A stretch of 64,000 bases of DNA from Gudongella sp049310905 (GTDB lineage Bacteria > Bacillota > Clostridia > Tissierellales > Tissierellaceae): NCBI RefSeq assembly GCF_049310905.1, contig NZ_JBMEMN010000003.1:1-64000 (forward strand). The letters run 5' to 3'. The number at the start of each line of letters is the position of its first letter. Within the stretch, counting starts at the first letter, position 1. The notes under the pieces are model-generated. The model was given only the letters and a program-made list of their open reading frames with translations. It did no database searches and was not told where the DNA came from. Both the position numbers and the translations under genes were made by a program. This document shows positions 18,198 through 26,117 of this stretch, one piece after another.

Positions 18198-18233
18198 TAA
18201 TAAAGCATTCGGGTCTTCCCGAGTGTTTTATTA
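18198..18233. terminator. Convergent terminator between abrB and rsmI
   Basis: Sixteen-base arms TAATAAAGCATTCGGG and CCCGAGTGTTTTATTA, nearly complementary, surround a four-base loop. A- and T-rich outer parts allow termination in both directions. A second inverted repeat (AAGAAAAGCT with AGCTTTTCTT, about 18107-18145) lies closer to abrB. Confidence 0.75.
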
Positions 18234-18237
18234 TGTC

Positions 18238-19062
18238 CTAATCCAGTTTCAAGCTTTCCTCATATACCTGATTTCTAGGTAGCCCATGGACTCTTACTAT
18301 CTCCTTGACCGCTTCTTTCTTGGTCATTCCCTTATCCAACAGCTTCATCAGCTCTTCTTTTACATCTATCTCCGGTGCTTCCTGAGCTTCAGCCCCATCT
18401 ATGACCAAAACCATCTCACCTTTTAGGTTTCTTTCATTTGATACCAAAAGGATCTCACTTAATTTACCTCTTATTGTTTCTTCATAATGCTTTGTCAGTT
18501 CCCTTGAAAGAGATGCTTTTCTATCTCCAAGTACCTTTATCATATCTTCAATACTTCCACTTATCCTGTGAGGACTTTCATAAAATATCAAAGTCCTTTG
18601 TTCAATTTTAAGAGTATCCAATGCTTTTTTTCTATCTGTGCTTTTTGATGGTAGAAATCCTTCAAAGGCAAATCTTCTGGTCGGTAGTCCTGAAACCACA
18701 AGTGCTAACAATGCTGCAGATGGTCCTGGCAGACCTACTACTTCAAGACCTTCTTCTATGGCCAGTCTGATCAGGTCTTCTCCGGGATCTGATATTCCAG
18801 GCATTCCTGCATCTGATACAAGGGCTATGCTTTTTCCTTCAGTCAGTTGTAGGATAAGATGCGGACCCTTCTCCCTGATATTGTGTTCGTGATAGCTTGT
18901 CATTGGCTTTTTTATCTCAAAATGGTTTAAAAGCCTCAGAGTATGCCTTGTATCCTCAGCTGCTATAAGGTCAACTTCTTTTAGGATATTTAATACCCTA
19001 AGGGTTATATCCTCAAGGTTTCCAATTGGAGTCGGGCAAATAAATAGTGTTCCTGTTTCCAT
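18238..19062 (-). CDS. rsmI: 16S rRNA (cytidine-1402-2'-O)-methyltransferase
   Basis: SAM-dependent enzyme of 274 residues that 2'-O-methylates C1402 in the ribosomal decoding centre. It shows the tetrapyrrole-methylase fold motifs LFICPTPIGNLEDITLR, DLIAAEDTRHT, SDAGMPGISDPG and GLPGPSAALLALVVSGL. I take the ATG at 19062, six bases after AGGTG; a GTG nine bases further upstream is the alternative. It follows trmN6 with almost no gap, as in Bacillus. Confidence 0.95.
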   Translation of the reverse strand: METGTLFICPTPIGNLEDITLRVLNILKEVDLIAAEDTRHTLRLLNHFEIKKPMTSYHEHNIREKGPHLILQLTEGKSIALVSDAGMPGISDPGEDLIRLAIEEGLEVVGLPGPSAALLALVVSGLPTRRFAFEGFLPSKSTDRKKALDTLKIEQRTLIFYESPHRISGSIEDMIKVLGDRKASLSRELTKHYEETIRGKLSEILLVSNERNLKGEMVLVIDGAEAQEAPEIDVKEELMKLLDKGMTKKEAVKEIVRVHGLPRNQVYEESLKLD

Positions 19063-19067
19063 CCTGA

Positions 19068-19784
19068 TCACCTGCTCATTCCATAAATTTCATAAATATC
19101 TTCAGTATATTCTCCGTTTTCATCGTAGACAAGAATCGGCTCTCTGTACTTGAAGTCGCTTTTCCCTCCCTTTACTGCCTCCAGAAGGAATAGATTAGGT
19201 TGTTTTCCAGGCTTGGGGTATACCCATTGTATGTATTTTGGTTCCAATCCATGACTTCTAAGGGTATATAGCACATCCACAAGTCGGTTTGGTCTGTGAA
19301 CCATATATAGTTTCCCCAGGGGTTTCAGAATATGTTCGCATACAACTGCTATATCTTCCAGTGTTGCAGCTATCTCATGTCTGGATATAGCAAAGTTATC
19401 ATGCTTGTTTACAATTGCTCCTCCAGGCTTCATATAAGGTGGATTTGTAATCACAGTATCAACTGATGCTTTCCCGAAAATTTCAGGCAATTTTTTCATA
19501 TCAATATGGAGTATCTTTACCTTATCCTGAAGTGAGTTCATGGCGACTGTTTCCTGAGCCATCCTGGCAACTTCTTCCTGGATTTCAACCCCATAGACTA
19601 TGGATACGCCTTTTTTATCTGCAACCCTCAGGGGAATCACTCCCGTTCCTGTCCCCAGGTCTACCACTACTCCCTTTGGCCTGCTGAAATAAGAAAGGAG
19701 TATCGCATCCACTCCATATGAAAATAGACCTTTATCCTGTATTATTTTGTACTCTGTTCCGGGAACATCGTCTATCCGTCTCAT
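19068..19784 (-). CDS. trmN6: tRNA1(Val) (adenine-37-N6)-methyltransferase-like protein
   Basis: Class I SAM-dependent methyltransferase of 238 residues, the YabB/TrmN6 type. Motif I is VVDLGTGTGVIPL and the catalytic N6-adenine motif is TNPPYMK. The C-terminal WVYPKPGKQPNLFLLEA is typical of the family. The start at 19784 follows AGGGGG by seven bases. Its position before rsmI matches the conserved gene order. Substrate assignment to tRNA1(Val) is by family only. Confidence 0.88.
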   Translation of the reverse strand: MRRIDDVPGTEYKIIQDKGLFSYGVDAILLSYFSRPKGVVVDLGTGTGVIPLRVADKKGVSIVYGVEIQEEVARMAQETVAMNSLQDKVKILHIDMKKLPEIFGKASVDTVITNPPYMKPGGAIVNKHDNFAISRHEIAATLEDIAVVCEHILKPLGKLYMVHRPNRLVDVLYTLRSHGLEPKYIQWVYPKPGKQPNLFLLEAVKGGKSDFKYREPILVYDENGEYTEDIYEIYGMSR

Positions 19785-19805
19785 GTTAAAACCCCCTTTG
19801 GTCAA

Positions 19806-20133
19806 TTAACAATGAAGAATGTACAGTGAACAATTTTCTTAGGATGCCAGCCAGGGTCATAAGACTCTTTGTTAACCTCAGAGTGACAATTACGTTGGAA
19901 TCAAAGCTCTTCAGTATTAGATATTACCTCTTAGATTTTAACTCTTAGATCTTAGATATTAACTCTTACTTATTATCTCACACTTCTTAACTTACGGTCG
20001 GGGTGACAATCAATTCTATTGTTCATTGTAAGTGCCCGGCAACTAACATATCCAAAATATATGATTTTGATATATGTTGTTGATAGGGTATCATTATTCG
20101 TTGTTAATTGTTCACTATACTCTCTATGTGTAC
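19806..20133. repeat. Intergenic stretch of degenerate dispersed repeats
   Basis: A 330-bp gap without a gene. It contains text such as AACAATGAAGAATGTACAG, several variants of CTTAGATNTTA, TCGGGGTGACAAT, and CCCGGCAACTAACA (20035-20048). The last motif recurs exactly at 30755-30768 next to similar TAAGAGCTAAGAG and GTCACCCTGAC words. I interpret it as a decayed repeat family of unknown origin. Confidence 0.55.
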
Positions 20134-20158
20134 TAAAAAAGACCCAGTAACGGGTCTC
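20134..20158 (-). terminator. Terminator after the ferredoxin gene
   Basis: On the minus strand, AGACCC-GTTACT-GGGTCT is followed by six T residues, 17 bp past the ferredoxin stop. Confidence 0.85.
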
Positions 20159-20174
20159 TTTAAGATTCTAAGTA

Positions 20175-20342
20175 CTACTCTGGCTTTGCTGCGTCCACTG
20201 GACATACAGCTGCACAAGCGCCACAGTCAATGCATTTATCTGGATCGATAACATAAATATCGCCAGGAGATATTGCTTCTGTTGGGCATTCTGGTTCACA
20301 TGCTCCACATGCGATGCAATCATCAGTAATTATATAAGCCAT
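20175..20342 (-). CDS. 2[4Fe-4S] clostridial ferredoxin
   Basis: Small electron carrier of 55 residues with two CxxCxxCxxxCP clusters: C9, C12, C15, C19 and C37, C40, C43, C47. Length and layout match low-potential clostridial ferredoxins used with pyruvate-type oxidoreductases and hydrogenases. AGGAGGTG precedes the ATG at 20342; the longer in-frame extension would run into ricT and is rejected. It sits where yabA is found in Bacillus and has its own terminator. Confidence 0.96.
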   Translation of the reverse strand: MAYIITDDCIACGACEPECPTEAISPGDIYVIDPDKCIDCGACAAVCPVDAAKPE

Positions 20343-20439
20343 TCTTTTCACCTCCTGTAAAATGAAATTGCTTTGGTTATATTTTAACAGAAATTGCTGA
20401 CTTTTGAAAGATATTAGATGAAAATATAAATAAAACTTG

Positions 20440-21330
20440 CTAGTCGTCAAGACCTTTTTCATCTTCGTCTTTAGAATTTCTGTTGTGTCCATGGAATTTC
20501 TGATATTTTGAATCGAATTTTCCAGTTGGCTTAATTTCTTCTACCTGAAACTGCATGATATCTTCAGTACCATCTTCGAGCTTTACCTTTACCTTTACTT
20601 TTTCAAGGAGAGTATAGGTATCTATAATAATTCCTCTACCTTGAGGAGTGGTTACTATGTCTCCAGCGGAGGGCATTTTTTTTAACAATTCTTCATAGGT
20701 ATCCTGCTCGTACTTTAGACAGCACATCAGTCTTCCACAAAGGCCTGATATCTTTGTAGGGTTAAGTGACAGGCTCTGCTCCTTTGCCATCTTGATTGAT
20801 ACGGGTGCAAACTCCCCAAGAAATCTTGTACAGCAGGTTATCTGTCCGCAGGGGCCAACTCCTCCAATCATCTTGGCTTCATCCCTTACTCCTATTTGTC
20901 TAAGTTCTATTCTGGTTCTGAATATTGATGCAAGATCCTTTACCAGATCTCTAAAATCAACTCTTCCATCAGCTGTAAAATAGAAAATCACCTTATTGTT
21001 ATCAAATGTATATTCAACATCCACAAGCTTCATTTCAAGGTCGTGGTCAGCTACCTTCTTCTCACATATTTCAAGAGCTTCCTTTGCCTTTTTCTTGTTT
21101 TCCCTATGGGTATCAAAGTCCTCATCAAGTGCAATTCTCAAAACCTTCTTAAGGGGTGATACGATTTCTTCCTCAGTAACCTCTTTTGGTCCAACCACTA
21201 CATGACCAAATTCAATACCCCTGGCTGTTTCTACGATTACAAAATCATTTGTTTGCACTTCTATATCATCCGGGTCAAAGTAATAAATCTTCCCGGCTTT
21301 CTTAAATCTCACTCCTACAACTTTTATCAT
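20440..21330 (-). CDS. ricT: RicT (YaaT/PSP1-domain protein)
   Basis: A 296-residue PSP1-domain protein. In Bacillus, RicT forms a [4Fe-4S]-binding complex with RicA and RicF that stimulates mRNA processing by RNase Y and affects development. The conserved cysteine motifs GPCGQITCCTRFLGEF and SGLCGRLMCCLKYE are intact. The C-terminal tail is charged. The ATG at 21330 overlaps the holB stop by one base (TGATG), so translation is coupled. This gene order is the Firmicute standard. Confidence 0.95.
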   Translation of the reverse strand: MIKVVGVRFKKAGKIYYFDPDDIEVQTNDFVIVETARGIEFGHVVVGPKEVTEEEIVSPLKKVLRIALDEDFDTHRENKKKAKEALEICEKKVADHDLEMKLVDVEYTFDNNKVIFYFTADGRVDFRDLVKDLASIFRTRIELRQIGVRDEAKMIGGVGPCGQITCCTRFLGEFAPVSIKMAKEQSLSLNPTKISGLCGRLMCCLKYEQDTYEELLKKMPSAGDIVTTPQGRGIIIDTYTLLEKVKVKVKLEDGTEDIMQFQVEEIKPTGKFDSKYQKFHGHNRNSKDEDEKGLDD

Positions 21331-22310
21331 CAAAACTCCTCCTGTATATTAAACAACATCGTCTCTATGGACAGCTGGTAGTTTACATTCAACTGAATAT
21401 TAATGGACGTATCTTGTATCTTCTTTATTATATCATTAATTCTATCGAAATCCAGGAAAGTTTGTTCTGATAACAATTTCTCTTTATCTCTGTTTATTAC
21501 TAGCTCCATGTCTTCTGTTGCCTTGTAAACCAAAAGGTCTCTGAACCAAAGCATCATGATCTCCAAAAGCTCCTGAGCCCTGTCCTTTTCCTGAGTAAAT
21601 CTCTCAACTGCTGAAAAAATCTTCCAGCTCTCACCTCTAATTATTGAGTCTACAAGCTCAAGGATCCAGTCTCGCAGTTCGAAAAAATCCTCTGAGTGGC
21701 ACAACTCTATTGTTCTTCCAAGGGACCCCTTTGAGAACTCTCCAAGGAATTTTGCCTCTTTTTGGTCAATTCCTTCCTTTTTTACAAGATAATCCATTAC
21801 AAGATGTAACGGTATCTGGTGAAATCTTATCTTCTGACCTCTTGATATTATTGTTGGAAGAAGATTTTTAGAACTCGATGTAACTAAAATCATATGTATG
21901 TATGAAGGGGGTTCTTCCAGAGATTTAAGCATCGCATTCTGGGCTTCCTTGTTCATAAGATGAGCCTGGTCTATGAGAAAGACCTTCCTATCCCCCTGGA
22001 ATGGAGACATGGACATCCTTCTTATTATTTCCTCAACTTGTCCCTTCCTTATGATTCCCTTCTCCGGATCCACTTCCAGATAGTCTGGATGGTTCGCATG
22101 ATCGAATTTTCTGCAGGAGCTGCAGTGGTTGCAAGGCTCTTCATTTTTCTCTTCACACAAAAGAGTCTTGGCAAAAGTCCTCCCTAATGTTCTTTTGCCA
22201 AGACCTTCTTCTCCTTCAAACAGATAGAAGTGATTTATATTCTTGTTTTTTACTGCTCTTTTAAGACTTTGGACCACAATATCATGGCCAACAATATCCT
22301 TGTAATCCAT
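21330..22310 (-). CDS. holB: DNA polymerase III delta-prime subunit
   Basis: Clamp-loader subunit of 326 residues. It begins MDYKDIVGHDIVVQSLKRAV. A Walker-like EGEEGLGKRTLGRTF is followed by a four-cysteine zinc module (CNHC and C residues near 57-75). The SRC-type motif appears as PTIISRGQKIRF. The overall AAA+ fold is as expected for HolB. It lies between darA and ricT in the conserved cluster. Confidence 0.95.
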   Translation of the reverse strand: MDYKDIVGHDIVVQSLKRAVKNKNINHFYLFEGEEGLGKRTLGRTFAKTLLCEEKNEEPCNHCSSCRKFDHANHPDYLEVDPEKGIIRKGQVEEIIRRMSMSPFQGDRKVFLIDQAHLMNKEAQNAMLKSLEEPPSYIHMILVTSSSKNLLPTIISRGQKIRFHQIPLHLVMDYLVKKEGIDQKEAKFLGEFSKGSLGRTIELCHSEDFFELRDWILELVDSIIRGESWKIFSAVERFTQEKDRAQELLEIMMLWFRDLLVYKATEDMELVINRDKEKLLSEQTFLDFDRINDIIKKIQDTSINIQLNVNYQLSIETMLFNIQEEF

Positions 22311-22324
22311 ACTTTTCCTCCAGA

Positions 22325-22606
22325 CTACACTCTCTGATAGCTGTCGATGGGAACTACAAACAGGTTAGCCCCAACAGTGACTTCTTCGTCTCCGTTTTTA
22401 ACCTTTTGTTTTTTGCATACTCCTGCCACCAGTTCGCTTATTCTGTCTATCTGGTCTTCATCGACTCCCATAAGCAGAGTCGTGTTTCCCCTTGATAGAA
22501 ATCCCCCAGTTGAAGCCAACTTAGTTGCTCTGATTTTCTCAGACATAAGCTTTCTTACTACCTTGCTTGAGTATTGTTCATCAATGATAGCGATTATAAG
22601 CTTCAT
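22325..22606 (-). CDS. Short DarA/PstA-like c-di-AMP receptor paralogue
   Basis: A 93-residue DUF970 (YaaQ/DarA/PstA) family protein with a PII-like fold. It shares KLIIAIIDEQ, RATKLASTGGFLSRGNTTLL and a VVPID terminal strand with its neighbour. It is about 15 residues shorter because the long B-loop region (MPGDTYIPYPLEVKVGG in the neighbour) is cut down to GDEEVTVGAN. AGGAGG precedes the ATG. The shorter loop may change partner or ligand; function is unproven. Confidence 0.88.
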   Translation of the reverse strand: MKLIIAIIDEQYSSKVVRKLMSEKIRATKLASTGGFLSRGNTTLLMGVDEDQIDRISELVAGVCKKQKVKNGDEEVTVGANLFVVPIDSYQRV

Positions 22607-22616
22607 AAGCGACCTC

Positions 22617-22943
22617 CTAAATCTTTATATGTTGCTCTACATCCAGAACAAACACTGTTGCTCCTCCTACCTTGACCTCAAGGGGATATGGTATATAAGT
22701 GTCGCCTGGCATTGTTACAGTTAAAAGGGATGTTGTGATTTCCCTGGTCTTGCAGTTCTTTTCGATTATCCCTATAACCTCATCCACCTGATCATTGTCA
22801 ACACCACTTAAAAGTGTTGTATTTCCTGCCTTCAGAAATCCACCGGTGGAGGCAAGTTTAGTAACCCTGTACTCTTTTTCAGTTAGGTCTGTTATGACGT
22901 TCTGCGCATCCTGATCCTGAACTATAGCTACTACTAGTTTCAT
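22617..22943 (-). CDS. darA: Cyclic-di-AMP receptor DarA/PstA
   Basis: A 108-residue PII-like signal protein that binds cyclic-di-AMP as a trimer in Firmicutes. It has the typical YRVTKLASTGGFLKAGNTTLLSGVD and the full-length B-loop. It overlaps the end of tmk by four bases (ATGA), matching the tmk-yaaQ linkage in Bacillus. A paralogue follows 10 bp downstream. Confidence 0.93.
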   Translation of the reverse strand: MKLVVAIVQDQDAQNVITDLTEKEYRVTKLASTGGFLKAGNTTLLSGVDNDQVDEVIGIIEKNCKTREITTSLLTVTMPGDTYIPYPLEVKVGGATVFVLDVEQHIKI

Positions 22944-23575
22944 ATTTTCTCCTCCTCGAATTTCAAAAGATTGTTTATTGCCTCTACTGTCTGCTTGTAT
23001 ACCTCATCTATTGGCTTTGATGCATCTATTACCGTAATATTCTCAGGATACTTCTTAAGGAGGTTCATATAACCTTCATATACTCCCTTGTGGAACATCC
23101 CGCCTTCAGCCTCAAGCCTGTCTCCGCCTTCCTTGGTTTTCCTTAGGAGTGTAACCTCCGGATCAACATGGAAAAACAGAATCAAGTCAGGATAGGTTCC
23201 CCTTAGACCAAAGTCATTTATAGCTTTTACCTCTTCTATCCCAAGTCCTCTTCCCACTCCCTGGTAGGCAAGGCTGGATAGGAGAAATCTGTCGCAAACT
23301 ACTATTTTACCATCCTCCAGAGCGGGGAGGATCTTCTCATGAACATGTTGGGCTCTTGATGCTGCAAATAGAAGAGCTTCTGTCTCCGGTCCCATATTAT
23401 CGTTGTCCCTATCTACTATAAGATGTCTGATTTTCTCTCCAATTGCTGTTCCTCCAGGTTCACGGGTCACAATATGGTCTATCTTATGTTCCACAAGGTA
23501 CTGGTTGATAAGATTCATCATAGTTGATTTTCCAGATCCATCCGGTCCTTCCAGCGCAATAAATTTGCCCTTCAT
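22940..23575 (-). CDS. tmk: Thymidylate kinase
   Basis: Phosphorylates dTMP to dTDP. The 211 residues include the P-loop EGPDGSGKST, the DRX-type TREPGGT and the DRFLLSSLAYQG motif. I use the ATG at 23575, nine bases after AAGGAG; an in-frame ATG at 23584 sits too close to that site. It is next to the decarboxylase gene, as yaaO is next to tmk in Bacillus. Confidence 0.96.
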   Translation of the reverse strand: MKGKFIALEGPDGSGKSTMMNLINQYLVEHKIDHIVTREPGGTAIGEKIRHLIVDRDNDNMGPETEALLFAASRAQHVHEKILPALEDGKIVVCDRFLLSSLAYQGVGRGLGIEEVKAINDFGLRGTYPDLILFFHVDPEVTLLRKTKEGGDRLEAEGGMFHKGVYEGYMNLLKKYPENITVIDASKPIDEVYKQTVEAINNLLKFEEEKI

Positions 23576-23588
23576 ACTCACCATCTCC

Positions 23589-25001
23589 TTACTCTGTTAC
23601 TACTATATAATCCTTATTATACCCCATTAAGCCAACGATATCCATACCGTTGTCCATTAGGAATAGAAGATGTTCATAGATTTCCTGAGTAATTTCCTCT
23701 CCTGGTACCAATAGTGGAATTCCAGGTGGATATGGGATAATAGGTGATGCAGATATTCTTCCGACGGAATCTGACAGCTTTATCTGCTCCTTCTTGCTGT
23801 AGTATGCTTCAGATGGTCTCATAATAATCTTGGGAACAGGCATATTAACATTGACCCAGTTTATCTCCTCATAAGGTGCTTTCTCTGCAATATCCTCCAA
23901 GGCCTTAACGATTGTTTCATACTCTTCCTCTGTGTTCATTACACTTGTAAGGATCAATGCATAGTAGAAATCTGACATTTCGATTCTGATGTTGTAATCC
24001 TTCAATAGCATTTTCTTTAAGACCGTGCCTCTTATTCCATCAATATTTATGAGGATTTTTGTATTGTCCTTGTCAAAAATGGTTTCATCTTCAGGATCTC
24101 CAGTGAAAACATCAATCCTCGGTATCTTGTTCAGCCTCTCTATTACTTCGTCAATCTTCTTTAAGCTCCAGTCAAGCTTTTCTCTGCCTTCCCCATCCAT
24201 ATACGCTGTAGCAATCTCATTTGAAAGTGTGAACAGATATGACGGACTTGTTGTTGTATACAGCTGGTATCTGTCTCTTAGCTTGTTCAGATCTATTCTG
24301 TCTGTTCCAACGTGAATCATTGATGTCTGGGTAAGACTCGGCAATGTTTTGTGTGAGGAATGTATTACAATATCAGCTCCCGCTTGGAGGGCTGACATTG
24401 GCAATTTATCTGAAAAAGTCATATGAGGACCATGTGCCTCATCGACCATAAGAATCTTGTTGTGTTTATGGACTATCTCAGCAATTGTTTTTATATCAGA
24501 ACAAACTCCGTAGTAGTTCGGATATGTCATGACAACAGCCTTTATATCGGGATTCTCCCTAAGAGCCTCGTCGATATCCTCAGGATAGAGTCCTGTCAAT
24601 ACGTTATGATTTTCATTGTATTTAGGATAGACATACACAGGTTGAATCCTGTTCAGAATCAAGGCATTGTAAACAGCCTTATGACAGTTTCTTTGAATCA
24701 AAACCTTGTCACCTGGCTTGGTTATTGTAGCCAATGCAATGTATATGCTTCCTGTAGATCCGTTGACCCCGTAATATGTTGCTTTTGCTCCAAAAACCTT
24801 AGCAGCATTTTCCTGAGACTCCTTGATAATACCTCTTGGCTCAAGAAGATAGTCCATGCCTTCAGTCTCAGTTGTGTCGAAATAGGGTATGTAATCTCCC
24901 CATTTTATCAAAGAATTTTTCCCCTTGTGTCCTGGCATATGGAAGTGGGTACTGTTTTCCTCGACTAAATTCTTAAGTGCTTCAAATACAGGTGTTTTCA
25001 T
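23589..25001 (-). CDS. Orn/Lys/Arg decarboxylase family protein (YaaO-like)
   Basis: PLP-dependent fold-type I decarboxylase of 470 residues. The N-terminal FHMPGHKG motif, the DEAHGPHMTF segment and the PLP lysine in IHSSHKTLPSLTQTS are all present. The C-terminal IPYPPGIPLLVPGEEI is typical of lysine, ornithine or arginine decarboxylases. The exact substrate cannot be told from sequence. GGGAGG lies 12 bp before the ATG. Location next to tmk is conserved in Firmicutes. Confidence 0.9.
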   Translation of the reverse strand: MKTPVFEALKNLVEENSTHFHMPGHKGKNSLIKWGDYIPYFDTTETEGMDYLLEPRGIIKESQENAAKVFGAKATYYGVNGSTGSIYIALATITKPGDKVLIQRNCHKAVYNALILNRIQPVYVYPKYNENHNVLTGLYPEDIDEALRENPDIKAVVMTYPNYYGVCSDIKTIAEIVHKHNKILMVDEAHGPHMTFSDKLPMSALQAGADIVIHSSHKTLPSLTQTSMIHVGTDRIDLNKLRDRYQLYTTTSPSYLFTLSNEIATAYMDGEGREKLDWSLKKIDEVIERLNKIPRIDVFTGDPEDETIFDKDNTKILINIDGIRGTVLKKMLLKDYNIRIEMSDFYYALILTSVMNTEEEYETIVKALEDIAEKAPYEEINWVNVNMPVPKIIMRPSEAYYSKKEQIKLSDSVGRISASPIIPYPPGIPLLVPGEEITQEIYEHLLFLMDNGMDIVGLMGYNKDYIVVTE

Positions 25002-25130
25002 TGTATATTGATCAACCTCCCAAAATCTAAAGTATGAATAACGTAATTATTATAGCCTAAGTCACAATATAAGTAAACTATTATTTTACTATTTGTAAAC
25101 TTCAATGCATCCTTTTTTAGAGGTTTATTT

Positions 25131-26105
25131 TTAAACAACTATTGAAATCCGCTCTCCACAATTGTTGCAATGATTCCCTTCAATTCCGATAACCTTGGTT
25201 TCCGGAAATCTTCCAATTAACTTATTTCTGCAGTTTGGACACAAAGTATCGTTGTTCACTCCCCACACATTTCCAATATATACATAGTTTAGGTGAGTCA
25301 ATGCAATGTTTCTCAGTTTCTCCAAAGTCTCAACCTTTGTGGGCGGGTTATCCATCTTGTTGTGTGGGAAATATCTGCTTAAGTGAAGAGGAATATTATT
25401 GTCTATATCGCCAATAAAGGAAGTCATCCTTTCCATTTCTTCTTCTGAACTGTTTAAACCGTCTATCACAAGGTTTGTAATTTCCACATGGGTTTTTTTA
25501 GCTGCCAGCTCAATGGTCTTAAGCACCGGATCGAGACTTCCTTTGCAAAGGGTCTTGTAATAGTTTCTGCTCATGGACTTAAGATCGATGTTCATGGCAT
25601 CAATGTAGGGTAGCAGTTCTTCCAAGGGTTCTCTGTTTAAAAACCCATTTGTAACCAAGATGTTCTTCTTGCCTGATTCTTTTACACTTTTCGCCAAATC
25701 CAACACCATCTCGTAGTAAATTGAGGGCTCATTGTAGGTATAGGCAATTCCAATTGAATCATTAAGGGATGAAAGCTCAAGAATCTCATTGTTTTCCATC
25801 TCTATATACATGTTGGAATCTTCTACAATCTGCCAATTCTGACAGAAGTCGCATCTGAAATTACATCCAAAAGTGCCAAATGAAAAAACCGTACTACCTG
25901 GATAAAAGTGAAACAGCGGTTTTTTTTCAATCGGATCAAATCCATAGGAAGTAATCTTCCCGTAGTTAAGGGAATAAAGTTTTCCATCAATGTTCTTTCT
26001 GCCCATGCACTTTCCAGTCTCTCCTTCTGATAGCCTACAATAGTGAGGGCAAAGAACACAATACACATAACCATTTTCATTTGTGTAGTACAAAGCTTCC
26101 TTCAT
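25131..26105 (-). CDS. amrS: AmmeMemoRadiSam system radical SAM enzyme
   Basis: Radical SAM protein of 324 residues with the CxxxCxxC cluster in FGCNFRCDFCQNW. An N-terminal CVLCPHYCRLSEGETGKC segment and a C-terminal zinc-ribbon-like CPNC/CNNCGE pair flank the barrel. This three-part layout matches the AmrS family, which co-occurs with Memo and AMMECR1 domains. It begins 12 bp after the Memo-AMMECR1 gene, so the two are one operon. The reaction catalysed is not established. Confidence 0.9.
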   Translation of the reverse strand: MKEALYYTNENGYVYCVLCPHYCRLSEGETGKCMGRKNIDGKLYSLNYGKITSYGFDPIEKKPLFHFYPGSTVFSFGTFGCNFRCDFCQNWQIVEDSNMYIEMENNEILELSSLNDSIGIAYTYNEPSIYYEMVLDLAKSVKESGKKNILVTNGFLNREPLEELLPYIDAMNIDLKSMSRNYYKTLCKGSLDPVLKTIELAAKKTHVEITNLVIDGLNSSEEEMERMTSFIGDIDNNIPLHLSRYFPHNKMDNPPTKVETLEKLRNIALTHLNYVYIGNVWGVNNDTLCPNCRNKLIGRFPETKVIGIEGNHCNNCGERISIVV

Positions 26106-26117
26106 TTATATCAGCTC

